Source: Nostoc sp. FACHB-110 (GTDB lineage: Bacteria > Cyanobacteriota > Cyanobacteriia > Cyanobacteriales > Nostocaceae). From it: a stretch of DNA of 64,000 nucleotides. Shown piece by piece: positions 17,822 to 27,196 of the stretch. The translations under genes and the position numbers were made by a program. Location: contig NZ_JACJRU010000031.1 of NCBI RefSeq assembly GCF_014697425.1, positions 1-64,000 of the forward strand, in the 5' to 3' direction. A model generated the notes under the pieces. It worked only from the letters and a program-made list of their open reading frames with translations, was not told where the DNA came from and ran no database searches. The stretch's first letter is position 1, and the number at the start of each line of letters is the position of its first letter.

Positions 17822-18922
17822 TCACAAAAGAGACAACTGCTCATTTGGTGGCATAAAATTCATGTGCTTATATGCAGCTTTAGTCGCAATCCGACCTCGT
17901 GGTGTGCGGCTTAAATAACCAATCTGCATCAGATAAGGTTCATAAACTTCTTCAATAGTTTGCGGATCTTCACCTGTGGCGGCGGCGATAGTTTCTAAAC
18001 CCACCGGGCCACCATTAAACTGCTCAATAATCACACTGAGCATTTTCCGGTCTGTCCAATCTAAGCCGCACGGGTCTACTTGGAATAGTTCTAGGGCTTC
18101 GGCGGCAACACTCTCGGTAACTTCTGGCTGTTTTTTCACTTCCGCAAAATCACGTACTCGCTTGAGTAATCTATTCGCAATCCGTGGTGTACCTCGGGAA
18201 CGACGGGCAATTTCTGTTGCTCCATCGGGTGTAACGTTAGTTTGTAGTAGCTGAGAACTGCGGAGAACGATTTGACTCAGTTCCTCTACTTCATAAAAGC
18301 GTAACTTCTGCACCAAGCCAAAGCGATCGCGTAATGGTGAAGTTAAAGCACCCACACGGGTTGTTGCTCCCACCAAGGTAAATTTCGCCAAAGGCAAACT
18401 TCTAATCCGGGCGCTCGTACCCTTGCCAATGGTAATATCTAAGCGATAATCCTCCATAGCTGGATAGAGAATTTCCTCAGTCATCCGCGAAAGACGGTGA
18501 ATTTCGTCGATGAAGATGATATCTCCGGGTTTTAAGTTAACTAATAACCCAACAATATCTCTAGGGCGTTCTAACGCTGGCGCACTCGTAATTTTATAGT
18601 TGACACCCATTTCTGATGCTAAAATCATTGCCATTGTCGTTTTCCCCAAACCTGGTGGGCCGTATAACAACAAGTGATCTAGCACTTCCCCCCGTGATTT
18701 TGCGGCTTTGATGGCAATTTCTAGCACATCCTTTAAGTCTTTCTGCCCAATATAATCGGCAAATCGCTGCGGTCTGATACTCTCTTCTTGCTTACCTTGC
18801 TCGTCAAACGCCGCTTCGGGTTGCAAAATTTTTTCTTGGTCAGATGCTTTGACTGATTCTTGTTGCTCCTTGGGTTTTTTATTGGGTTCTGGAGGCTGTT
18901 TTTTTGAGGAGATTATCGCCAT
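17822..18922 (-). CDS. ruvB: Holliday junction branch-migration helicase RuvB
   Basis: RuvB hexamers drive branch migration of Holliday junctions with RuvA. Walker A GPPGLGKTT, Walker B DEIHRL, sensor GATTRVG and the arginine region LRDRFG are all present, followed by the winged-helix end (GLDWTDRKML ... YLMQIGYLSRTPRGR). The first about 45 residues are a Lys/Glu/Gln-rich extension typical of cyanobacterial RuvB. ruvA and ruvC are not nearby, again usual in cyanobacteria. The region just downstream is unusually rich in HIP1 sites. Confidence 0.97.
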   Translation of the reverse strand: MAIISSKKQPPEPNKKPKEQQESVKASDQEKILQPEAAFDEQGKQEESIRPQRFADYIGQKDLKDVLEIAIKAAKSRGEVLDHLLLYGPPGLGKTTMAMILASEMGVNYKITSAPALERPRDIVGLLVNLKPGDIIFIDEIHRLSRMTEEILYPAMEDYRLDITIGKGTSARIRSLPLAKFTLVGATTRVGALTSPLRDRFGLVQKLRFYEVEELSQIVLRSSQLLQTNVTPDGATEIARRSRGTPRIANRLLKRVRDFAEVKKQPEVTESVAAEALELFQVDPCGLDWTDRKMLSVIIEQFNGGPVGLETIAAATGEDPQTIEEVYEPYLMQIGYLSRTPRGRIATKAAYKHMNFMPPNEQLSLL

Positions 18923-19079
18923 AATTCAGCTATTAATGTGACTTGAGGAATGATTGAGTGCCATCAATATCGCAATCCTTGAGAATAAACCTCGAGATGC
19001 GAAAATTTGCGTTTGAGAATACACGTACCAATTTAAAATTTAAATTCCGGGCAATGAAGGAAGGAGTTGAGAATTTATT

Positions 19080-19853
19080 ATGTTGTCTAAAAGAATCTTA
19101 CCTTGCTTGGATGTGAAGGCGGGACGGGTTGTAAAAGGAGTTAACTTTGTTGATCTCAAAGATGCCGGTGATCCTGTGGAGTTGGCAAAGGTTTACAACG
19201 ATGCTGGGGCAGATGAGTTAGTATTTCTGGATATTACAGCCACTCATGAAGACCGAGGCATAATTCTGGATGTTGTTTACCGGACTGCTGAACAGGTCTT
19301 TATTCCACTCACTGTAGGCGGTGGCATTCAAACCTTAGAAAATGTTAAAGCTTTGTTACGAGCTGGAGCAGACAAGGTTAGTATTAACTCTGCGGCAGTA
19401 CGCGACCCAGACTTGATCAATCGGGCAAGCGATCGCTTTGGTAATCAGTGCATAGTAGTTGCCATTGATGCCAGACGCAGAGTAGACCCCCAAAATCCCG
19501 GCTGGGATGTGTATGTGCGTGGCGGCAGGGAAAACACGGGTTTAGATGCCCTCAAATGGGCTGTCGAAGTTGAGCAACGTGGTGCAGGAGAACTTTTAGT
19601 TACAAGTATGGACGCAGATGGAACTCAAGCCGGCTACGACTTAGAGTTAACCAAAGCGATCGCTCAATTAGTCCAAATTCCAGTTATTGCCTCCGGTGGA
19701 GCAGGCAATTGTGAACATATCTATCAAGCTGTAACTGAAGGCAAAGCCGAAGCTGCATTATTAGCTTCGTTACTGCACTATGGGCAATTAAGCGTTTCAG
19801 AAATTAAACATTATTTGCGCGATCGCTCCATACCAGTACGTTTGTACTCTTAA
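19080..19853 (+). CDS. hisF: imidazole glycerol phosphate synthase, cyclase subunit
   Basis: HisF uses ammonia delivered by HisH to convert PRFAR to imidazole glycerol phosphate and AICAR in histidine synthesis. The (beta/alpha)8 barrel is complete at 257 residues. The catalytic aspartates lie in LPCLDV and SMDADGT; phosphate-binding loops TVGGGI and ASGGAGN are seen. The ATG at 19080 follows the purine-rich GAAGGAAGGAG. It is divergent from ruvB. hisG lies far away at 54 kb, so histidine genes are scattered. Confidence 0.97.
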   Translation: MLSKRILPCLDVKAGRVVKGVNFVDLKDAGDPVELAKVYNDAGADELVFLDITATHEDRGIILDVVYRTAEQVFIPLTVGGGIQTLENVKALLRAGADKVSINSAAVRDPDLINRASDRFGNQCIVVAIDARRRVDPQNPGWDVYVRGGRENTGLDALKWAVEVEQRGAGELLVTSMDADGTQAGYDLELTKAIAQLVQIPVIASGGAGNCEHIYQAVTEGKAEAALLASLLHYGQLSVSEIKHYLRDRSIPVRLYS

Positions 19854-19958
19854 CGCCAAAGATAACATTAAAATCCCACTACCTGCCACCGAAATTAACT
19901 ACACTTCTGAAAATCGATGTTAATATTAGTTTATAAGTATTAATAAATATTAAGAAAT

Positions 19959-20150
19959 ATGTTGATTCCTATTTTATTATTTGATGTAGCACTGGTGGCA
20001 TGGTCACTGCATTTAATGGAAAAAGCCTATGAAAATAAAGAATTCTCACTCATGCTGGCTGGCACATTGGTAGCTCTTGCTGCTGCTGCCATGTTAGTAG
20101 TTTACTTTCTTATGGGTCACTGTATGACCTACTTGTTACAAGTCTCGTAG
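19959..20150 (+). CDS. conserved small membrane protein, 63 aa
   Basis: Function unknown. Two hydrophobic helices are evident: LIPILLFDVALVAWSLHL and LMLAGTLVALAAAAMLVVYF, joined by a short charged loop (EKAYENKEF). The small size, ATG start and clean hydrophobic pattern suggest a real inner- or thylakoid-membrane polypeptide. It lies between hisF and tRNA-Ala on the same strand. Confidence 0.6.
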   Translation: MLIPILLFDVALVAWSLHLMEKAYENKEFSLMLAGTLVALAAAAMLVVYFLMGHCMTYLLQVS

Positions 20151-20209
20151 AAATTACGATGTATTAGATTAGGTTTTGACAACCATTTAATATAGATAAT
20201 TCATCCGAC

Positions 20210-20239
20210 TTGACAAACGATAAATTATTTAGCCATAAT
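20210..20239 (+). promoter_or_regulatory. promoter of tRNA-Ala
   Basis: A perfect -35 TTGACA (20210-20215) and a 5-of-6 -10 CATAAT (20234-20239) are separated by 18 bases. The predicted start is about 7-10 bases before the tRNA, as expected for a stable RNA gene. Confidence 0.7.
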
Positions 20240-20254
20240 ATAAAATGGCTTTAT

Positions 20255-20327
20255 GGGGTTATAGCTCAGTTGGTAGAGCGCTGCAATGGCATTGCAGAGG
20301 TCAGCGGTTCGAACCCGCTTAGCTCCA
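20255..20327 (+). tRNA. tRNA-Ala (anticodon GGC)
   Basis: A full 73-base cloverleaf: acceptor GGGGTTA with TAGCTCC (one G-U pair), D stem GCTC/GAGC with loop AGTTGGTA, anticodon stem CTGCA/TGCAG with loop ATGGCAT (anticodon GGC), and T stem AGCGG/CCGCT with loop TTCGAAC. It decodes GCC and GCU alanine codons. CCA is not encoded. Confidence 0.96.
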
Positions 20328-20396
20328 TTTGTACATTAAATAATTATTGTCAGTTTTAAATGTCACTGGAGGCATAATATCTCCGTGACGGAAAGC

Positions 20397-20591
20397 TTAT
20401 GCTTCCAATTTTTTGGATTTGACAAAAACATTGTACAGTATAATTCTTTGGTAAGGTAATCCAGAAGCGCGGCTACTGGCTTGTCCACCTAACCAATGAT
20501 AGGTGGTGGATTTTGAGATAGAGCAGATTTTGGCAAGTTCTTCATAACCTAATCCCCAACGGTAGCTAAAGTCTTGGGGGGATATGAACAT
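20397..20591 (-). CDS. small putative helix-turn-helix protein, 64 aa
   Basis: Residues about 12-40 (GYEELAKICSISKSTTYHWL) read as a helix-turn-helix: an LAKICSIS recognition pattern followed by a polar turn. It may be a DNA-binding partner of the broken gene just upstream on the same strand (20629-20880). It lies beside tRNA-Ala and IS630 debris, so acquisition with mobile DNA is possible. I do not recognise the family by name. Confidence 0.5.
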   Translation of the reverse strand: MFISPQDFSYRWGLGYEELAKICSISKSTTYHWLGGQASSRASGLPYQRIILYNVFVKSKKLEA

Positions 20592-20628
20592 TTGATTGTG
20601 GAGTTCTAGTAACTACTGATGTTGAGCT

Positions 20629-20890
20629 TCAGGCATGATTGCCTCTGAGCCGTTCCCAGGATGGCTGGTCTAAGGGTTCGATATCTTCCTCAAAGGCAAA
20701 GTCGCAGGAGCAGATTTCACGGGAGGGACTGCGCTTATCTAAAAGAACTAAGTAGTGTAAGCCAGTGGCGATACAACTGGCTTGGTGGGTGTAGATAACG
20801 CCAATAATACGACCAAAGTCGCCGTTAGGGACTTAAAACCAGCGCACCCATTCACCAAGGCTGAATTTCTGTTGGGGTAAGTGTTGAGGG
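20629..20890 (-). pseudogene. broken small gene with in-frame stop
   Basis: On the minus strand a frame running from about 20883 to the TGA at 20629 reads QQKFSLGEWVRWF, a stop codon (TAA at 20835-20833), then VPNGDFGRIIGVIYTHQ and on to a natural end at ERLRGNHA. The text on either side of the stop is continuous in one frame, so a single point mutation appears to have interrupted an about 80-residue protein. Its 5' end is fused to IS630 sequence and has no obvious start. Function unknown. Confidence 0.6.
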
Positions 20891-20894
20891 ATTC

Positions 20895-21002
20895 AGAAAT
20901 TTGAAAGTGAGCAGCTATTTTTTCCACGTACCAACCATGTGCGCTTAACCTAATTATTTCTGCTCGGTCTTTGACTTTCTGTGGTACGTCCGCTTTTCTC
21001 AA
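20895..21002 (-). pseudogene. IS630-family transposase remnant (N-terminal helix-turn-helix only)
   Basis: The translation RKADVPQKVKDRAEIIRLSA followed by HGWYVEKIAAHF matches the start of IS630-type transposases. It then runs into unrelated sequence, so the DDE catalytic domain is absent. The frame begins at a TTG with a stop two codons before it. I found no inverted repeats defining the old element. Confidence 0.65.
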
Positions 21003-21173
21003 ATTTCAAAGGTTTTGGTCTTGTTTACTAGTCAGGAATACTGTTAAACGAGTGCCCATATACAAGTTCCCTTGGTAGTTGCATTCCCCGTATTTACTTA
21101 TCTTTACATAGTTGGGTTTTTTCGTACCTACTTACTTAAAAAAGGAAATTCACTCAGTGAAGTAGCGAAAACT

Positions 21174-24100
21174 TTATTGCCATTCTCCCTGCAACGTAAA
21201 TGCAGCCCAATAATAAGGTGCAGCATAATTTTGCTGACGAGACATTTCTATTTGTGCGGCTCTTAAGGCTGCCGCAGGTTTTAAATTTTTCTGCAACATA
21301 TTGGTATAAAATTTCTTCATTAATTCTGCTGTCGCCTCGTCATCCACACTCCACAAACTCACAACCACACGCGGGCTTCCCGCATACATAAATCCTCTCG
21401 TCAAACCAACTAATCCCTCTCCTTTAACTTCTTCACCCAAACCTGTTTCACAAGCACTCAGAACTACCAACTCTGCTGGCAAACTCAGGTTAAAAATATC
21501 GTGGAGGCGGAGAAAACCATTTTGGGGTATGCCTTGATTATCAAACAGCGACAGCACTACCCCAGATAATTCTGGATTCGTACTATTCAGGATGCCGTGG
21601 GTAGCAAAATGTACAATTTGATATTTACCTAATTCGGGACTAGTAGCAATATCCCGGCTAGCACTAAAATCTAAGGCTTGCTTGCGTTCTTGGCTGGGTA
21701 CGAGAGCAAGAATTTGTTCGGCTTCTTTGCGGGTAAACCGCAGGCGTTCAAAACTAATATCTGCTTCTCTGGCAGAACGAGCTAATTGTTTTTGGTCGAA
21801 GGTATCTAAATCTGGGATAATCGATAGTCGATTTGAGCGTTGACCTTGCAAGCGTTCATCATCTCGGGAAAATACCGGATCTGCTAATACGGCTATGGTT
21901 TTGGGGGCTTTGGGGCGATTTTTGAATTCTTGGCGTAAGAGTGCCAATGTTGAGGCTGAGGGTAAAGAGATAATTTCGTGTTCTGTAATTAATGGTTGAT
22001 AATTTTGATTGTTGGGTATTGCCAAGGCACTGATTGGTACGTATTGCAAAGCACCATCACCCACAACAATCAAGCGTTTTTTTCCTAGCTGCTGGGCGGC
22101 GGGCGCAAGTATCATCTGGCTAAGGACGGCGGCTGGTTTGGCGATTTTGGTGGTACTAGTTCTTTGGGATGGAGCGGTTAAGGTGTTGCGAAATTCCTGC
22201 ACAGCTTTTTCGATGTCTGTGCGTTTTGGGAGTTGATAACTAGTAATACTATTTTTGCTGACAACCCAGAGATAACTGCGCTCTTCGCCCAAGGAATATT
22301 CTAAGAGCAAAGTATCATTGTCTAACACCTGCTGCTGAATTTGTTGCAATGATAAAGGTTCGGGTTGGGTTAAGGCGGCGTACCGAGGGCTGGTGGCTCT
22401 AATTTTTGCTTGAATTTGCTCGTATTGTTTGAGTAGTTCTTCTGTTTGTTTACTTAAATTTTGGATTTGACTGTCGCTGTAGTTACTACTTAATAGTTGA
22501 ATGCGGAATTTTTCTCGAGCATCAAGTTGCTGTTGCAAGTTACGTTCTGTTTGCAGCAGCTGGGGATTTACGCCCTGGCGGATGTCTGCGTTGGCTTCGG
22601 TGAGCAAGTCTAAAAGACTGCGCGCCCTAGCACGTTCGCTGACTTGTAATGCTTGGGCGTTATATCCTTTAGATGGTTGCTTTTGGTGGAGCTGCATCAA
22701 CAGGTCGATGTAGAACTGATAATATTTCTGGACGGATGCAAAGTATGATGTTCGCAAATCTTGGCTGGTAACGTTGGTGCGGATATCTTCAACAATGTTA
22801 ATGGTGTTTTCGATTTGGGTGAGGGCGGCGTTGAGATTGCCCCGATCGCGTTCTGTTTGAGCTATATAATACAGTGTGTCTGCTGCTCCGGTGCGATCGC
22901 CTATAGACTGACGCAATTTTAATTCTTGATTATAAGTAGCGAGTGCCTGTTGTGGTTGTTTTAAGGCGTTGTAAGTGCGAGCAATATTCCCAATAACGTT
23001 AGCTTGGGCAACTTTTTGAGCTAATTTTTGCCAACCAGTAGCTGCTTTTTGGGATAAATCTAGAGCTTTTTGATAATCACCTGATGCTAAATAAACTCTA
23101 CCTAAAAAAGCATAGGCACTAGTTTCTGCAAAGTTATTTTGTTTTTGTTTGGCTAAGGTCAAAATTTGGTTAGCAGCATCTAAAGCTTTGGGATAATCTT
23201 TTAAAGCTTCGTAGACTCTGACTTTGCCACTAATAGCACTAACTTCGCCAATAATATTTCCTTGTTCGCGCCTTGCTTGTTGCGCTTGGTTGTAATAATC
23301 TAAAGCTCGGGGATAATCTGCTAAAGCACGGTATTCACTACCAATATTATCTAAAGTTTGCGCTAGTTGATCGCGATCGCCTGTGCTTTTAAATTTCTCT
23401 AGGGCTTGATTATAAGTTTCAATACTCAATTTATGATCGCCCAACAAACTATAAACTAAAGCAATATGTTTGAGGGTATCTCCTTCCCCTGAAACATCAT
23501 TAACTTTGCGTTCAATATCTAGGGCTTGGTTGTAAAAATTGATGGCTTTTTGATAATCGCCTAATGAGGCATAAATTCCCCCAATCGTATCTAGTGTAAA
23601 AGCTTCCCGATTTTGATTTTTTGTACTCCGTTGCAATGTCAATGCTTGATTTAAAACATCAAGGGCTTTTTGCTTTTCACCTAACCTATCGTAAACTAGA
23701 GCCACTTGTCCGAGTACTTCTGCTTCAGCGTTGGGACTACCTGCTTTTTGTAATAGCGATCGCGCTTGGTTATAGTAGTTTAGGGCTGTCTGCGGTTCAT
23801 TAAAAGAATAAGCCCCAGCAATAGCCGTTAAAATAGCAGCTTGTTTGCTAAGATTAAATGCTAAATCTGCTCCTGACAAATTACCTTGGATTTGTTGTTG
23901 GAGTTTCAAAGCTTGATTAAGATTTAAAAGTGCATTTTTCTCATCACCAATAGAGAAATAAACCACGCCAATGGTGTTCAGAGCATCAGCTTGCCCACTT
24001 ACATCTTTTCTCGTCTTTTGAATTTCTAAGGCTTGCTGAAAACTAGCTAAAGCTTTTTGTGTTTCCCCTAAATTTGTATAGGCAATCCCAATAACTTGTA

Positions 24101-24770
24101 ACGTATGTGCTTGCCCATCTAAATTTTTTTGCTCACGCTGAATTACCAATGCTTGATTATAAGCTTCTAAGGCTTTTTGCGTTTGCCCAGAATTAAAATA
24201 AACTCCACCAATCCCAATTAAAGCATTGGTAATAAAATAAGGTTTTTTCTCAGCTTGAAATAATGGCAATGCTTGGTTATAAAATGATAGTGCATTTTGT
24301 GGCTGACCTAAATTAGCGTAAGCATTAGCAATAGAATTCAACATCACAGCTTCACCAAAACGGTCTTTTTGTTCGCGGCGAATTGTCAGACCTTGCTGAA
24401 AATATGCCAATGCTTTTTGGTTATCATTTTGCGTATAGTACAGTGTACCAATAGCGAGGAGTGTTGTTGCTTCGTAATTGCGATCGCCTATTTGCCGCCA
24501 AAGTTTTAATGCTTCTTCATATTTTGCGATCGCTGCTTGTCGAGAGGTGGCTGTACCCTGTTCATAGAGTTGTTGTGCTTCTTGCAGCAGTTTTTGTGCT
24601 TGGGCTGCGACTGTTTGTTTATCAGAGTTGGGGTTTTGCGACGTAGAATTTGCCTGCTGGGCGATGTTGATACTAGCTGTTGCTGTCGCCGTTAATAGCT
24701 CTGAAGAAACTAGCATACTAACAAAGAGAACAAGTGCGCGATGTGTGAATCTTTGATTTCTCTTTGTCAT
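21174..24770 (-). CDS. secreted TPR-CHAT protein, 1198 aa
   Basis: A signal peptide (ALVLFVSMLVSSELLTATAT) is followed by about 14 tetratricopeptide repeats (residues about 70-690), each with the A-x-x-x-Y-x-x-A-L pattern, many reading AL-YNQAL. A helical linker leads to a C-terminal CHAT domain (about 860-1198), the caspase-like fold. The catalytic pair is visible: His1058 in HFATHG and Cys1107 in SACETG. It is therefore likely an active clan-CD protease, or a regulator, with a peptide-binding TPR array. Such TPR-CHAT proteins abound in filamentous cyanobacteria; targets are unknown. The signal peptide suggests a periplasmic or surface location. It is monocistronic. Confidence 0.9.
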   Translation of the reverse strand: MTKRNQRFTHRALVLFVSMLVSSELLTATATASINIAQQANSTSQNPNSDKQTVAAQAQKLLQEAQQLYEQGTATSRQAAIAKYEEALKLWRQIGDRNYEATTLLAIGTLYYTQNDNQKALAYFQQGLTIRREQKDRFGEAVMLNSIANAYANLGQPQNALSFYNQALPLFQAEKKPYFITNALIGIGGVYFNSGQTQKALEAYNQALVIQREQKNLDGQAHTLQVIGIAYTNLGETQKALASFQQALEIQKTRKDVSGQADALNTIGVVYFSIGDEKNALLNLNQALKLQQQIQGNLSGADLAFNLSKQAAILTAIAGAYSFNEPQTALNYYNQARSLLQKAGSPNAEAEVLGQVALVYDRLGEKQKALDVLNQALTLQRSTKNQNREAFTLDTIGGIYASLGDYQKAINFYNQALDIERKVNDVSGEGDTLKHIALVYSLLGDHKLSIETYNQALEKFKSTGDRDQLAQTLDNIGSEYRALADYPRALDYYNQAQQARREQGNIIGEVSAISGKVRVYEALKDYPKALDAANQILTLAKQKQNNFAETSAYAFLGRVYLASGDYQKALDLSQKAATGWQKLAQKVAQANVIGNIARTYNALKQPQQALATYNQELKLRQSIGDRTGAADTLYYIAQTERDRGNLNAALTQIENTINIVEDIRTNVTSQDLRTSYFASVQKYYQFYIDLLMQLHQKQPSKGYNAQALQVSERARARSLLDLLTEANADIRQGVNPQLLQTERNLQQQLDAREKFRIQLLSSNYSDSQIQNLSKQTEELLKQYEQIQAKIRATSPRYAALTQPEPLSLQQIQQQVLDNDTLLLEYSLGEERSYLWVVSKNSITSYQLPKRTDIEKAVQEFRNTLTAPSQRTSTTKIAKPAAVLSQMILAPAAQQLGKKRLIVVGDGALQYVPISALAIPNNQNYQPLITEHEIISLPSASTLALLRQEFKNRPKAPKTIAVLADPVFSRDDERLQGQRSNRLSIIPDLDTFDQKQLARSAREADISFERLRFTRKEAEQILALVPSQERKQALDFSASRDIATSPELGKYQIVHFATHGILNSTNPELSGVVLSLFDNQGIPQNGFLRLHDIFNLSLPAELVVLSACETGLGEEVKGEGLVGLTRGFMYAGSPRVVVSLWSVDDEATAELMKKFYTNMLQKNLKPAAALRAAQIEMSRQQNYAAPYYWAAFTLQGEWQ

Positions 24771-24983
24771 AGCTACTCCTAAAAATTAGAATTAATCAAT
24801 TGTTAGTGGTTGACTGTGATACTAATAGCCAAATAGTTGCTTGTTTCCTATATCCTGTCATTTGCTATGCGCAACATGGCACTCAACAAACAATTAGTTA
24901 TTCTACATTTTTTAATGTGATTCTCCGGGTCTGCCTAAATCTAACTGAATAATACTTAATATAAAATTTCTACACCAAAACCT

Positions 24984-25307
24984 ATGGAACTGCCTCAGCG
25001 CGTATCGATTCGCTACAAAGACACTTCCTACACCATGAGTGAGATACGCTTAAAAACCTTTCAACTTGCATTCAAAATTTGGGAAGAACAAAGCAAACCC
25101 AAAAAAACTGAGCTTTATGAGTTTCTTATGTCTTGCTTAAAACAGTTTGATCGCCAAGACCGCTTTATTATTTCACATTTATTTATAGAATTGGCAGATA
25201 TGATTCGTAATTCTTCTTTAGATAGAAGTATGAGAGAAGTTCTCATTAAAATCTCCTTCAGAGAATTTGCTTGTGCATTGACAGACTTTGAAAATGCTGA
25301 AAAATGA
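24984..25307 (+). CDS. hypothetical protein, 107 aa
   Basis: Not recognised. It is soluble and mostly helical by composition, with the basic N-terminal part SIRYKDTSYTMSEIRLKTFQ and no signal, metal motif or membrane helix. An ATG start at 24984 is divergent from the TPR-CHAT gene. A 6-bp GGGAAA/TTTCCC hairpin lies after the stop (about 25329-25357). Confidence 0.55.
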   Translation: MELPQRVSIRYKDTSYTMSEIRLKTFQLAFKIWEEQSKPKKTELYEFLMSCLKQFDRQDRFIISHLFIELADMIRNSSLDRSMREVLIKISFREFACALTDFENAEK

Positions 25308-25586
25308 TAAGAGGGAACGGGAAACAGGCAAAACTCATGCTATTTCCCACTCCTTTGTAGAAAGAGTCTACTAACCTGCGGGTTGATGCTAGCCCATCAG
25401 TCCTCCATAATGAAACTGAATGGTACAAGTCCCAGATTTATCTGTGGTCTTAATCGCAAAATCATGCCAATTAAGGAGTTAGCAGAATCGAAAATAGTTG
25501 CTTCAACTTTGACAACCAAAGTAAAGTACTGTCATCTGAGTTAGCTGACTCCAAAATCCCAACTCCAAAATCGTTTGACCAAACCA

Positions 25587-25913
25587 ATGCCAGAAAAGTT
25601 TGAAGATAAGTATCCAGCGTCTGAAGAACGAGAAAAGTTCTACCCCACCCAACACTTAAAAATCTACCAAACCAGCGATGCGGGACAGTTAATAATTTGT
25701 GAATGTCGCAATTGTTCAACTCCACTATCAATTGATGTTCAGTTTTTAACACCAAAAAATTCTAAACCCCGGCCGAAAAACAAGCCTGATACTCCACAAG
25801 ATGATGGGATAAAATGCCCTAATTGTGGTCGAGTTCCTATATTTTTAGAAGGTTGTGCCGTACAGTCAATTGCTCAATTACCTTCTTCGCCGTGGCAACC
25901 AAAAGAAGAGTAA
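25587..25913 (+). CDS. hypothetical protein with a zinc-ribbon-like cysteine set, 108 aa
   Basis: Two CX2C-type pairs (CECRNC and CPNC) are separated by about 45 residues, so the protein probably binds one zinc ion. The ATG at 25587 is chosen; a TTG four codons earlier is possible and the frame is closed by a stop at 25542. Neither start has a clear ribosome-binding site. The N-terminal half is acidic and the middle is Lys/Pro rich. Function unknown. Confidence 0.55.
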   Translation: MPEKFEDKYPASEEREKFYPTQHLKIYQTSDAGQLIICECRNCSTPLSIDVQFLTPKNSKPRPKNKPDTPQDDGIKCPNCGRVPIFLEGCAVQSIAQLPSSPWQPKEE

Positions 25914-26296
25914 AGTGTAAAATATCACAATCAAAGCCTAAGTTCGGATTTTGTTGATGGCTGAAATCCCTAATCTGAGTGCCTACTCAGCACTTTGCTT
26001 TAATTGTCTACTGCACTCATATCAAATTCTCTGCCCACTGGCTTTAAAATAGCGATCGCTATGCCAAAGTCGTGCTTAAAGTTCCGCTCACAGTCACAGC
26101 CGGAACTTTAGAGCAAAATTTTTATACTCCAAAATTTTATACTTGCGACTAAAAATATATATCCCAAGAAGAATATTTTTATTTTGCCGAGGCTTGTGTC
26201 ATCCTATCTGGGTAAGACGCAGATTAACAGCGTGCCAGACTAAGCTTAATATACAATCCACTGTAATTGAATAACGTTACAGTCTTAGTCAATGTA
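25914..26296. other. 383-base spacer with hairpin
   Basis: Contains the inverted repeat AAAGTTCCG (26078-26086) with CGGAACTTT (26101-26109), extendable by an A-T pair and a bulge. The T-rich stretch begins some bases later, so it is only a weak terminator candidate. Otherwise AT-rich, ending at the start of the membrane-protein gene at 26297. Confidence 0.45.
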
Positions 26297-27196
26297 ATGA
26301 AAACTATCAGCGCACTTTTTAGCGAAGAACGTCAACAACTGCAAACAGAAATTGATCACTCAATTAGTGTTGAGCAAGTAGTTAAGCTAGTACAAAGCCG
26401 TCTCGATAATTTAGAAAGAGCCTATATTAGTGAGCTAAATCTCACGCAAGTGCGTTTAGCTGCCTTTATTTTGGATATGCTGCGACAGTCTATCGCTACT
26501 CTTGCTGCAGCGAATCAATCTTCCGTGACTTCCCAACAGCAAAAGCCAATTTCTGATTTAGATTTAGCTAAGTTTTCCCCCAATAGATTGATATTAAAGT
26601 CGCTTAAAGCACTTATTTATGTGGGAATTTTAGGTTCGTTGTTTTCGTTAACTAAGATTAACGCCAGTGCTTGGATGGCTATATTGCTGACTTCCCTGCT
26701 GATAGGCTTAGAAATTGTCCTGCAACTTGACAAAAATCATCCTGCTACTGAATTATTAGAACTACCCCAGCCAGTGTTGCGAGTTGATAGCAAGATTCTG
26801 CTGGATAACCTTGCTGATGCTCTTCATACTATCGATTTAGCTGTGGCGAGATTTGCAGAAGGTAATCAAGCCGAAGACGATCGCACTATTGAAGAATTAC
26901 CAGAATTACTCAACTTTTTGCAACGGCTAATGGGAGCATCATATCTCGATCAACCCCAAATGGCGATCGCACTAGCTAAAATGCTGCCACAAATTTTAAT
27001 GTCTCAAGGAATCCAGGCGCAAATTTATCAACCACAAGCCGCACTTAGTGGCAGAGAATATTTTGATTTTGAGCCAAGTATCGACCCTGATACTCAAGAT
27101 TACGTTACCATTACGCCTGCTTTAATCAAAGGCGATCGCTTGTTGCGACGCGGAAGGGTAATTGAGCCGGCGTATTCCCAAGCGAGAGAATCATGA
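26297..27196 (+). CDS. membrane protein encoded with an Hsp70-like ATPase, 299 aa
   Basis: Not assigned to a named family. The ATG at 26297 is preferred over a TTG at 26267. The N-terminal about 70 residues are helical (EERQQLQTEIDHSISVEQVV), followed by two adjacent membrane helices at about 105-150 (LIYVGILGSLFSLTKI and AWMAILLTSLLIGLEIVLQ) and a soluble C-terminal domain. Its TGA overlaps the ATG of the next gene (ATGA at 27193-27196), so the two are translationally coupled and probably form a membrane complex. Confidence 0.7.
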   Translation: MKTISALFSEERQQLQTEIDHSISVEQVVKLVQSRLDNLERAYISELNLTQVRLAAFILDMLRQSIATLAAANQSSVTSQQQKPISDLDLAKFSPNRLILKSLKALIYVGILGSLFSLTKINASAWMAILLTSLLIGLEIVLQLDKNHPATELLELPQPVLRVDSKILLDNLADALHTIDLAVARFAEGNQAEDDRTIEELPELLNFLQRLMGASYLDQPQMAIALAKMLPQILMSQGIQAQIYQPQAALSGREYFDFEPSIDPDTQDYVTITPALIKGDRLLRRGRVIEPAYSQARES

